Source of the DNA: Cliona cf. orientalis
Lineage: Eukaryota; Porifera; Demospongiae; Clionaida; Clionaidae
Assembly (NCBI GenBank): GCA_963930775.1
Contig: OZ005692.1
Span: 1,722,135 to 1,786,134, forward strand
Length of the DNA stretch: 64,000 bases
Direction of reading: 5' to 3'
A program made the position numbers and the translations under genes. This document shows positions 32,741-43,022 of the stretch, piece after piece; within the stretch, counting starts at the first letter, position 1; each line of letters opens with the position of its first letter. Under the pieces are notes generated by a model. It did no database searches and was not told the origin of the DNA. It was given only the letters and a program-made list of their open reading frames with translations.

Positions 32741-35700
32741 TTAAGCAACAGCTTGTGATTCAGTAATCTCTAAAAGTGGTTCGCGAAGGTCAACATCAAT
32801 CTCAGTAGAAGTTGGTAGAGGCTGTAGCTCAGCAGCATCCTTATCCCCTGCTCTAGTCTGGTCTTTAACTGGGGTAATCCTGAGAATCTTACTGAGCAGT
32901 AGAGATTTTTGGATGAATGGGAGCATGTACATTTTCCAGATGTTTGATGATTTAAGGACTAGGTTGATATGAAAAAGCAAAATTCCAAGGAAAGTTATGA
33001 AAGCAATTCCGACGGAGATACTTGAAAGGATGAGCTGACTTTTAGCTTTGTCTTCAGACTTTTCGTTGAGGTAGAACATTAACGTTGCTACTGAGAAAAT
33101 TCCCAAGTTGAGAATAAATGATGACTCTAAGATATCATTATAAAAATGCTCATACACTCTGAATCTAATTGCTAGGAGAGCAACAGTCACCAAAGCTACA
33201 GCTGCAGTATTGACACTCTCGCTGCCGTTAGCAAATGAGAGAAATAAGCCAAGCCGTGTGACTAACAGCAGTCCAGTCCAGTAGCGGGTGTGCTTCCTGT
33301 AAGGAGCATGATAAGCATCCATGAATGGCTTGATCTTGTTCAGCCATGAAAGAATCCACCAGTTGGAGCAACCTTGAAGCCAGTGGCCAAAGAAAAGAAG
33401 AGAAACATATGGCAAGACAAACACTGCGATACATAAGATAGCAAATAGTCCAAGAGCAGTATGCTTAGGTTCTCCAAAATATGGTATGCTGGCATCGTAC
33501 ATCCAAACTACACTTCGAGTTTCATTTGAAGTAGAATAATATGTTAAGTATGTCCACGTGAGAGGAGCGATAACTGCACTTAATATTTTACTATACAACA
33601 TGAGCAAAAGGGTTGCAAGGACTGCCACTGGATTTTGCCCAAATCTTTGAGCAACTGATTGAGAGTAACGACAGGCCAGGATGATACATCCAACTAGAAA
33701 CCAGACATAGAAGGGAAATAGGAATTGAAACCACGAGTATGTATAGATGTCCATACCATCATAGAAGCAAGTTTCAATTCCAAGATCAAGATTTAGCCAT
33801 GATATGACTGTAGTGAAAAAATTTATGGTTGCTCTGGGAAAATAAGCCTGGTGGTTTGCTTGAATGATGTTTGCATAGAAGAAGAGGCCATTCAGTGTTC
33901 CAACTGATACTGTCAATTGAAGAAGAAAAATAATAGCAACAAGAGCTATACCAGTCAATGCAAAGGGCACGATTAAAGCAATGTGAATATTATCACATGG
34001 AATACAATGCAGACTACCGAAAGCTAGGCTGAAATTCTTCTGGCATTGTCCACATACAATTCCATTCCTGTTAAAGTCACATTGAACCGTCAGTGATGGA
34101 TTACTAAGAGTCACATTTAAAAGGTTGTTCTTGCAATAATCAAGGGGACAAGGAAATTTATGAAGAATTAATGTTTCATTGTTTTGTTTAAAAATCCAAA
34201 ACTTATTCTTTATTCGCTCAATTGTTCCAGATTTGCCATCTATGTAACAATTTTGTACACTCAGCATTTTGAGTACCATAGCACAAACACATTTAGAATG
34301 TGCTGGTGAATGATCAAAGCCAACAGGACAAGGAAGCACATGTATATACAAAGTCATTCCTTCAATCAGATTTTGACATGGATTTTCAGGATACAATTTG
34401 AACTCTAAGTCAGGAAACTCTATATCTGATATATATAACCAAAAAGGAACACCTGTGCACGAATCATTCGTTTTTAAATAACTGACTGATGGACTGAGAC
34501 GATACTCGCCACGTGCATGTTGATACTTCTTTTCCCAAAAAATTGTTGCTAATACGGTTGAATTTGCTTGTCCAAGTGCTATTAATGGAATGGTAAAGTG
34601 CTGTCCAGGGTACAGTGATAGTCGTGGTGCATTATCTCCACAAAATTTGATTTCATTTGCTGTTGAAGATATGATTGACACTTCATTCGAAGTGATATTT
34701 GACATATTCATGAAAATTTTAAGCACATTGTCACTATAACTGTGAGCTTGGCAGTCACATAGATTAGACTGATTAGTAGTAGTGGACCTAAAATATAACC
34801 TACACTGATCGAGTTGTCCTCCATACAGAATACCTCCTGTGATACCTGCTGAATTGTTCACAAAATGTAATGAAATGTTGCTTATAGAAGTAGAAGGACC
34901 ATCTATGGTGATGAAACATTCTAATGGTACAGATGACCCTAAAGAACATTGAGAATCTGTAATATAGAGTGCACCACCCCTATCAGATGCATTGTTTGAA
35001 ATGAAAAAGATATTGAGATTTGGTTTAAAGATTAATTTGGAATTTGTTAATGCTATTGCTCCACCGTCATATGCCATATTTCCTTCAAAATAATATGCTG
35101 TTCCTGAGAACATTATGTTGCTATAATAACTACTTATGGCACCACCATGACCTGCACGGTTTCTGTAAAAATATGTACTTCCAATAAATGTCATATTGCA
35201 GTCTTATGCTTTAATTGCACTGTAATAGTTTTCATTGAAATACATCATTCCTATAAACTTTATAGTTGCACTCTCACAGCTGGTGGATCCTCCCCAAAGC
35301 CTAGCTGTATTACGCAAGAATGTTATTGAAGTATTGGATGATGTTGCATTATCAGTGGAACACTCTATGCAGAGTCTTCCACTGATTCCAGAGTAGACGC
35401 TTCCACAAAATATGAAATTTGCATTCAAGATATACAGAGCACTACCAGCATAGTTTGCATAGTTACTATCAAATAGAGTGTAACCTTTGATGATGAAATT
35501 TCCTTGTATAATTGATAGTGCTCCACCCCGAGTGGCTTGATTTTTGTTCAGAATAAGCCTTCCATTAACATTTGAATTTGTGTTATGGAGTAGTATGGCT
35601 CCACCATAACCATAATGATACACTTTGTTCCCAATAAATGAAGCATTACCTTGAATGTTGAGGGAACAGGTATATAACATCATCGCTCCACCGTCCGACT

Positions 35701-36604
35701 CAGCAATGTTATCCGTGAAGTTAGAATAATAATAAATTTCCAGATGTGAATTATTGCAAACTATTGCACCACCGCTATGACTTAGTCTAGCACTATAGGT
35801 ATGCAGTAACTTTTCAAAATTATTTTTTATTTCCCTCACTGAATTGATGTTGCTACATGATAGCATTTTCCTATTCCTCACCTCTCGGCTGGAATCTGAA
35901 GTATTATTTCGAAACAGACTAGTTCCATTCAAGGTTAATGTACTATTATGAGTCAAGTAGATGCTGCCTCCGGAAACTGCTATATTATTAGCAAACACAA
36001 TGGTACTTTTGAAAGTAATATTGGATGCAAGCATCATCAGCGCTGCACCAATAAATCCATTTATTCCAATGAACGTTGAATGTTTAAACTCAAGCGCACT
36101 TTTTTCACTGATAATTGAGCTACATCCACTGTACCTATTTCCATAAATGGATATGTTGGACAGCTGTACTAATAGTGAATGTTCAAACCTCATAATGAAA
36201 GTGAAATTTTCATGCAAAGTAAACGTAATTGAAGATATTTCAATATTCCATGAATCGTTCCAAGTAATACTTCCTGAAGAATCTACTGCAATAGTGACTA
36301 CCTGATCACCATTAGGCCAACCCAGGAATGAGAAATTATGTAAATTCACCAAATTTAAGCTGTACTCTAGCCTGTGAATGCCGGGATAAAAATAGAATCT
36401 GGTATTGTTGACAAAATACTCATCTGTATTACTGGCATACTCATTGAGAATGAGACAGGGCCTTTGCACATTAGAGCATGGAGAAACTCTCTCACTTGTT
36501 AATGGTTTAACATAATTAACTGTCATTGAAGAAGATATCTTGGCAAAGAATAAAAAAAATTTAATGATGATTAGAAGATTTAATACCACTGATGACTGCT
36601 CCAT
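32741..36604 (-). pseudogene. P6, full-length family member with one in-frame stop
   Basis: From Met at 36604 (MEQSSVVLNLLIIIKFFLFF signal) the frame is open through the cap and most beta-helix turns to codon 467, a TAA at 35204-35206. It then continues in the same frame (DCNMTFIGSTYFYRN) to the normal stop at 32741. P3, P5 and P7 have sense codons here (the S/NG(D/Y) segment before SCNMTF or GCNMRF). Everything after is family-typical: late turns, Cys-rich module (CPLDYC, CGQC), membrane helices from about residue 871, tail VDLREPLLEITESQAVA. A single stop in about 1287 codons suggests very recent inactivation, a null allele, or readthrough. Otherwise indistinguishable from a working gene. 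Confidence 0.85.
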
Positions 36605-37803
36605 ACCATAATAATATCAAAAACTTTAACTTCTTTTTTATCTATTTGCTATAGATATTAAAGATTCTGACTAATTCATTTGTAACGAGTGATCATGACC
36701 TGTTTTTATACGTGCATGGTGATAATTATTAGCTGCAGCGTTAGTTATGTATTCCCGAGACACCTAAAAATTATTGTGAGTATATGCCTTATGCTCGGTC
36801 ACCATTTAGTGGTTGCATTATAACATAGCAGCTGTGTATGCAGCCAAGCAGCTACTAGCCTAGCTGCTGCAAGTCCCAAACCGATTTTAGAAAAGATATC
36901 TATAGTCGCAGACTCCACTTGAAAACACTTTATAAGTCCCAAGGAGAGAGTATGGATATCTATGTCTAATTGGTTTCAGTTGGGAAATAATTATTAGATC
37001 GAGCCACATATAAGAGTGTGTGATTTGACTTGTAATCACCAACACCACAATGATTTGCAGTTCTTAGGCTAGTAGAGTTTCAAGTGCCTGGAGCAAACTA
37101 GCTAATGTAATGACCTATATGCAACAATGTATTGATGATAGTTTGTTCCAGGCACTTCAAAGTGCTTTATTAGCTTGAGAGAAACATATCTATTCTTCCC
37201 TATGGCACAGTTGGCAAACTTGTGGTAATTAGCTATTGAAAACAACACTAATATTCCCATGAAAAATGCAACAGCATCATTGTGATGTCACCACAATAAC
37301 ATGCAATAGCTAGTGACAATAAAAAAGCTGCTAATAATATCATACAAAATGAAACAAAGAGGCTTATTAACATCTGACAAGAAGTGATATCTAGCTTCGG
37401 CCCTCCTATAGTATAGCAATAAAGCCCCTAAAGCCTGCTAAATATAGCTACTGTAACAATGTCATAGGTTTGCACACAAATCAATTAACACACACTGCAT
37501 AATTATATACTGATCATTGGAGAAGATGGGAGGATCATTGTAATTATGCTGAGTTAGACATCATGCACACTCATAATTGTTAGCGCATTCATAATAATTA
37601 TTATTATTTGCAGAGCAACTGTTATAGGTCAATGGCTACTTCCATTAATTTTAATAAAGAGTGTACATTTGTGCATGGACAAAAGTCACTGTAATGGAAA
37701 TAATATTCTGAATCAATACTGTGTCTTTCAAGCTGAGTTCGTTATTGGTGCATGCATGATAGTCTCAGTATATTATACATGGTATAATTATTAGAATATT
37801 TTA
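36605..37803. other. Spacer P6-P7
   Basis: AT-rich and related to the spacers on either side. It contains an inverted repeat at 37082-37157 and the conserved GGCACAGTTGGCAAACTTG segment at 37203. No gene seen. Confidence 0.6.
37082..37157. repeat. Conserved spacer inverted repeat
   Basis: AAGTGCCTGGAGCAAACTA pairs with TAGTTTGTTCCAGGCACTT across about 38 bases. The same structure occurs at 42396-42475 and a degraded form near 32197-32255. It could be an ancient MITE or a structured element carried along with the tandem duplication. Confidence 0.65.
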
Positions 37804-40800
37804 TCAGTTATAGGTAGCAGCATCAGTACTAATCTCCAACAGTAGTGGTTTATTAAGGTCAATAGCAACCTCTGTAGTTGTTGGTAGAGCATGTAGCATA
37901 GTAGCCTCTACATTCCTTACTGCAGTATCATCTTTGATCACAGCAACCCCCAGAATCTTGCTAAGAAATTGCGATCTTTGAATGAAAGGAACCATGTGTT
38001 CCTTCCAGAAATTTGATGATTTAAGAACTAGGCTGATATGAAAGAGCAAGATTCCAATGAAAGTTATGAAAGCAGTTCCAACAGAGATATTTGAAAGCAT
38101 GAGCTGATTTTTATCATCTTGAGACTCTTCATTGAGATAAAATGTTGCCAAGGAAAATATTCCCAAGTTGAGGATATAAGATGACTCCAGAAGATCCTTC
38201 CACCTATTCTCATAGACTCTCCTTTGGATAGCAAGAAGTGCAAGACTAACTGAAGATATAGCTAAGAGATTAACACCCTCATTGACGTTTGCATTGATTG
38301 CAAAAGTGAGAAATAGTCCAAGTCGAGAGAGCAACAGCAGCCCAGTCCAATAGCGAGTGTGCTTCCTGTATGGAGCATGATAAGCATCCATGAATGGCTT
38401 GATCTTGTTCAGCCATGAGAGAATCCACCAGTTGGAGCAACCTTGAAGCCAGTGGCCAAAGAAGAGAAGAGAAAAGTATGGTAAGACAAATACTGCGATA
38501 CATATGATAGCGAATAATCCAAGAGCAATATGTCTGGGTTCTACAAAATATTGTATGCTGGCATCGTACAACCAAACTACACTTTGAGTTTCGTTTAAAG
38601 CAGTATAGTACGTTAGAGATGTCCAAGTGAGAGGAACAATAACTGCACCTAATATTTTACTATAGGACATGAGCAGAAGTGTTGCCAAAACTGCCACAGG
38701 ATTCTGCCCAAGACGTTTAGCAAAAGATCGAGAGTAACGACAGATGAAAATTATTAAAACAAGAAGGAACCAAGCATAGAAGGGGAATACGAATTGAAAC
38801 CACGAGTATGCATAGATATCCATGCCATCATAGAAGCAGGTTTCTACTCCAAGATCAAGATTTAGCCATGATATGAATGTAGTGAAAAAATTCTTGGTTG
38901 CCCTGGGAAAATAAGCCTGGTGGTTTGCTTGGATAATATTTGCATAGAAGAGAAGGCCATTTAGTGTTCCCACTGACACTGTCAGCCGAAGAAGAAAAAT
39001 AAGAGCCACTAGAGCTATGCCAGTCAATGCAAAGGGCACAATTAAAGAAATGCGAGTATTATCACATGGAATACAATGTAGACTACCAAGAGCTAGGCTG
39101 AAGTTTGTTCGACATTGTCCACACAGCTTTCCAATCCTGTTGACGTCACACTGAACTGATGGATTACTTAGGGTCACATTCAAAGGGTTAGTAGTGCAAT
39201 AATCAAGAGGGCAAGGGAACTTATGAAGAATTAGTGTTTCTTTGTCTAGTTTACCAATCCAAAAGTTATTCCTTATTCGCTCAACTGACTGGGACTTGCT
39301 ATCTATGTAACAGTTTTGTATGCTCAGCTTTTTGAGTGCCATAGCACAAACACATTTAGAATCGCCTCGTGAAAGATTAAAGCCAACAGGACAAGGAAGC
39401 ACATATATACTCAAAGTAAATGCTTCAAACAGATTTTGACAGAGAATTTCAGGATACAGTTTGAAGGGTATGTGCGCTCCTGGCTCTGATGTATATAACC
39501 GAAAAGAAACATCCGTACATGAATCATTTAGCTCTCTAAATGATGGACTGAGACGATAATCACCAGTTTGTTGTGGATTTCTCCCCCAGTAAACTGTTCC
39601 TTGTACTGTGGAGTTGGCTTGTCCGAGTGCTTTTAATGGAATGGTAAATTTCTGTCCAGGATACAGTGATAGTTCTTGTGTATTATCTCCACAAATTTTG
39701 ATTTCCTTTGATGTTGAAGATATGATTGGTACATGATCTTCATTCAGAGTAATGTCTGACATATTCAAGAAAATTTCAAGTGCATTGTCACTATAGCTGT
39801 GAACTTGTGTGACTTGGCAGTCACATAGATCAGACTGATTAGTATCAGTGGACTTGAAATACAGCCTGCATCGATCAAGTTGTCCTCCATACAGAATACT
39901 TCCTGTGATACCTGCTGAGTTGCTTATAAAATATAATGAAATGTTGCTTGTTGAAGTAGAAGGACCATCTATGGTCATGAAACATTCTATTGGTGCAGAT
40001 GATCCCAAAGAACATCGAGAATCTTCAATATAGAGTGCACCACCTTTCTCAATTGCATAGTTTAAAATGAAAAAGACATTGAGATTTGGTTTAAAGATTA
40101 ATTTGGAATTTGCTAATGCTATTGCTCCACCACCTTTATTTGCCGCAATATTTCCTTCAAAATATGCTGTGCCTGAGAGCATTATGTTGCTATTAGAACT
40201 CACTATGGCACCACCACCCTCATATAATGCACTATTTTCGTAAAAATATGTAGTTCCAATAAATCTCATATTGCAGCCATATCCATTAATTGCACTTTGA
40301 TAACTTTCAAGGAAATACATTATTCCTATAAATGTAACAGTTGAAACTATTATATTAGTACTTTCATTTCCACAAGCGATGGATCCACCCTGATATTCAG
40401 CAGTATTGCGCAAGAATACTATGGAATTATTGAATGATAGTGCATTATCAGTGGAATACTCTGCAGCATTGTTCAGAGGTAGTGCATCAGTATCAAAACT
40501 GGTGCTGTTACTGCCAGAGTAGACACTTCCACAAAAAATGAAATTTACGTGTGAACCAATATGCAGAGCACCACCTCTATTCTCTGCGGAGTTACTATCA
40601 AATACAGTGTGACCTTTGATGATAAACTTTCCTTCGATAATTGCTAATGCTCCGCCCCAAAAGGCTTTATTTTTCTTCAGTAAGAGGTTTCCATTAATAT
40701 TTGAGTCTGTGTTTAGAAGTAGCATGGCTCCACCACGAAAAAGTGCAGCTTCGTTTCCAACAAATGAAGCATTACCCTGAATGTTGAGGGAACAGGTATT

Positions 40801-41685
40801 TAACATCATTGCTCCACCGCGCCTTCCAGCAATATTATGAGTGAAGCTAGAAGAGTAGTGAATGTCCAGATGTGAATTATTGCAAACTATTGCACCACCG
40901 CTACGGTAACTGCCATAGCGACCGCTAGTAATTTCTATTTCCTTCATTACATTGACATTGCTACATGATAGCATTTGGAATTTTTTGGAAGTATTGTTTC
41001 GAAACAGACTAGTTCCATTCAAGGTTAATGTACTATTATGAGTCAAATAGATACTGCCTCCAGAAACTGCTGCATTGTCAGCAAACATAGTACTACCTCT
41101 GAAAGTAATATTTGATGCATATATCACCAGCACTGCACCAACATATCCACTTATTCCAATGAACTTGGAATCGTTGAACTCAAGTGCACTTTCTTCACTG
41201 ATAATTGAGCTACAGCCGATATACCAATTTCCGTAAATGGATATGTTGGACAACTGTACTGATTGTGAACGTTCAAATCTCATAATAAAAGTGAAAATTC
41301 CATGCAAAGTAAATGTAATTGAAGATATTTCGATATTCCATGACTCATTCCAAGTAATACTTGCTGAAGAATCTACTGCAATAGTGACTACCTGTTCACC
41401 ATTAGGCCAGCCCAGGAATGAGAAATTTTGTAGATTCACCAAATTTATACTGTAGTTTAGCCTGTGAATGCCGGGATAAAAATAGAATCTGGTATTGTTA
41501 ACAAAGTACTCATCTGAACCTCTTGCATACTCATTGAGAGTGAGGCAGGGCCTTTGAACTTTAGAACATGGTGAAGCTTTCTCATTTTCCTTTCTTTCAA
41601 ATGGCTTGACATAATTCACGGAAGTTACGTTGGCAAAGAATAAAACAATGATTAGAAACTTTAACAGCGCTGATGGCCACTCCAT
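37804..41685 (-). CDS. P7, intact beta-helix/multi-span membrane protein (1293 aa)
   Basis: Signal peptide MEWPSALLKFLIIVLFFANV, then cap PCLTLNEYARGSDEYF with NNTRFYFYPGIHRL. Turns GGSIYL, GGAIVC, GGAMML, GGAMLL, GGALAI, GGALHI, GGSIAC, GGGAIVS, GGGAIALA, GGALYI. Cys-rich module CPVGFNL, CPLDYC, CDVNRIGKLCGQC, LGSLHCIPCDN. About eight membrane helices from residue 877, including CFYDGMDIYAYSWFQFVFPFY and YRKHTRYWTGLLLLSRLGLF. The tail is the most divergent in the array (VAIDLNKPLLLEISTDAATYN) but keeps the DLxxPLL pattern. Unbroken frame with no sign of introns. Function inferred only. Confidence 0.88.
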   Translation of the reverse strand: MEWPSALLKFLIIVLFFANVTSVNYVKPFERKENEKASPCSKVQRPCLTLNEYARGSDEYFVNNTRFYFYPGIHRLNYSINLVNLQNFSFLGWPNGEQVVTIAVDSSASITWNESWNIEISSITFTLHGIFTFIMRFERSQSVQLSNISIYGNWYIGCSSIISEESALEFNDSKFIGISGYVGAVLVIYASNITFRGSTMFADNAAVSGGSIYLTHNSTLTLNGTSLFRNNTSKKFQMLSCSNVNVMKEIEITSGRYGSYRSGGAIVCNNSHLDIHYSSSFTHNIAGRRGGAMMLNTCSLNIQGNASFVGNEAALFRGGAMLLLNTDSNINGNLLLKKNKAFWGGALAIIEGKFIIKGHTVFDSNSAENRGGALHIGSHVNFIFCGSVYSGSNSTSFDTDALPLNNAAEYSTDNALSFNNSIVFLRNTAEYQGGSIACGNESTNIIVSTVTFIGIMYFLESYQSAINGYGCNMRFIGTTYFYENSALYEGGGAIVSSNSNIMLSGTAYFEGNIAANKGGGAIALANSKLIFKPNLNVFFILNYAIEKGGALYIEDSRCSLGSSAPIECFMTIDGPSTSTSNISLYFISNSAGITGSILYGGQLDRCRLYFKSTDTNQSDLCDCQVTQVHSYSDNALEIFLNMSDITLNEDHVPIISSTSKEIKICGDNTQELSLYPGQKFTIPLKALGQANSTVQGTVYWGRNPQQTGDYRLSPSFRELNDSCTDVSFRLYTSEPGAHIPFKLYPEILCQNLFEAFTLSIYVLPCPVGFNLSRGDSKCVCAMALKKLSIQNCYIDSKSQSVERIRNNFWIGKLDKETLILHKFPCPLDYCTTNPLNVTLSNPSVQCDVNRIGKLCGQCRTNFSLALGSLHCIPCDNTRISLIVPFALTGIALVALIFLLRLTVSVGTLNGLLFYANIIQANHQAYFPRATKNFFTTFISWLNLDLGVETCFYDGMDIYAYSWFQFVFPFYAWFLLVLIIFICRYSRSFAKRLGQNPVAVLATLLLMSYSKILGAVIVPLTWTSLTYYTALNETQSVVWLYDASIQYFVEPRHIALGLFAIICIAVFVLPYFSLLFFGHWLQGCSNWWILSWLNKIKPFMDAYHAPYRKHTRYWTGLLLLSRLGLFLTFAINANVNEGVNLLAISSVSLALLAIQRRVYENRWKDLLESSYILNLGIFSLATFYLNEESQDDKNQLMLSNISVGTAFITFIGILLFHISLVLKSSNFWKEHMVPFIQRSQFLSKILGVAVIKDDTAVRNVEATMLHALPTTTEVAIDLNKPLLLEISTDAATYN

Positions 41686-41826
41686 ACTTGCTATCTTAAT
41701 TATGAGACTCTTTCCTACTGAAGATTCTGACTTCGTTTGTAATGAGTCACCTGTTTTATAGGTAGCTACAATGGTGATCGATAGGCTACATTGTTTCAGT
41801 TATATCCTATTCCTGAGACATCTACA

Positions 41827-41904
41827 TCCCAAACACCTATAAGACATATACTAGTCTAGACTAGTAGCTATATTATGTTGAGTATGCCTTATAGGTGTTT
41901 GGGA
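41827..41904. repeat. Inverted repeat in the P7-P8 spacer
   Basis: TCCCAAACACCTATAAG and its near-complement CTTATAGGTGTTTGGGA enclose about 44 bases that are themselves partly palindromic (ACTAGTCTAGACTAGT). Confidence 0.7.
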
Positions 41905-41990
41905 CACTTTTTAGTTGTCATAGCAGGTATATTATGGATATGGATGTCAATGTATGCAGTCCCAAAAAGATTTTAGAACATCTATTGATA

Positions 41991-42212
41991 CGATCGAGAA
42001 CCTCTAGTAAAGGATTCTCCGAGAAAGGGATACTAGCTGTATGTTAAACCTCTCTATAAGGGACACTATTTGGAGTCCCTAAAACTACCATTCCCTATAT
42101 AGTTTTTTTCTATTCATTGAGAACCTCCGAGAAGAGGACAACCTCTCTATAAGGGACAAAACAACTGAATTTATATTGTTCCCAAAGTGTCCTTTATTTG
42201 GAGGTTCGACTG
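41991..42212. mobile_element. Tc1/mariner-type MITE
   Basis: TA target sites (41989-41990 and 42213-42214) flank inverted ends CGATCGAGAACCTC and CAGTCGAACCTCC. An internal direct repeat AACCTCTCTATAAGGGACA occurs at 42050-42068 and 42150-42168. Non-coding. Confidence 0.7.
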
Positions 42213-42395
42213 TATAGTTACGGAGCCATTGAAAACATTATTTTTATAATCCCTAATGAGTCACTGGGTATGCATAGATATCTAGTCTTAATTGGTTTTC
42301 AGAAGATCTTACAAGTTGAACCACATAATTATAGCAATGTGTGATTTGACTTGTATTCACCAAAATGAGTATAATTTGTATGTCTAGTAGATTTT

Positions 42396-42475
42396 GAAGT
42401 GCCTGGAACAAACTGGCTAGGACCTATAATATGCAACAATTAAATTTTATTGATGACAGTTTGTTCCAAGCACTG
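42396..42475. repeat. Conserved spacer inverted repeat, second copy
   Basis: AAGTGCCTGGAACAAACTG against CAGTTTGTTCCAAGCACT, equivalent in position to 37082-37157. Confidence 0.65.
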
Positions 42476-43022
42476 CAACGTGCTACCATGCAAAGCTCAT
42501 CTGTGTGTTGTTTGTGGAGAAAATAATTATTAGCTGGAGAGAGACATCTGTTCTTCCCAATGGCACAGTTGGCAAACTTGTGGTATTAACTATTGAAAAC
42601 AACATTTATCACATGGAAAATACAACAGCGTCATTGTGAATCCACCACAATAACATGCAGCTATGACAAAGTACAGAGTAATGCTAGCTTATAATAAAAC
42701 CAAGGCAACAATGAGGCTTATTAACAACTGACAAGAAGAGACTCTGAGATCTTATAGAGAGAGGCTTTAATTTGGGGCCCTCTTCCGCACAACAATAAAG
42801 CTGTCAAAGCCTACTATATGTAGCTACTCTAACAATAATGTTATAAGTTTGCACATAAGTCATTTAACACACACACTGCACACATGGAAAAGATGTGAAG
42901 ATCAAATATTATTGTGATTACACTAAGTTAGCTAAATATCATGCATACTCATTATAGAGTTTAACTTAATTAGCACACTAAGATTATTCACCGTTAAGTA
43001 CATCTTGGACTCAGTAAATCAG

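Larger units (their letters stand above)
41686..43022. other. Spacer P7-P8
   Basis: Contains the P7 upstream block (41702-41730), a hairpin (41827-41904), a TA-target MITE (41991-42212), an inverted repeat (42396-42475) and the GGCACAGTTGGCAAACTTG segment (42561). No gene recognised. Confidence 0.6.
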
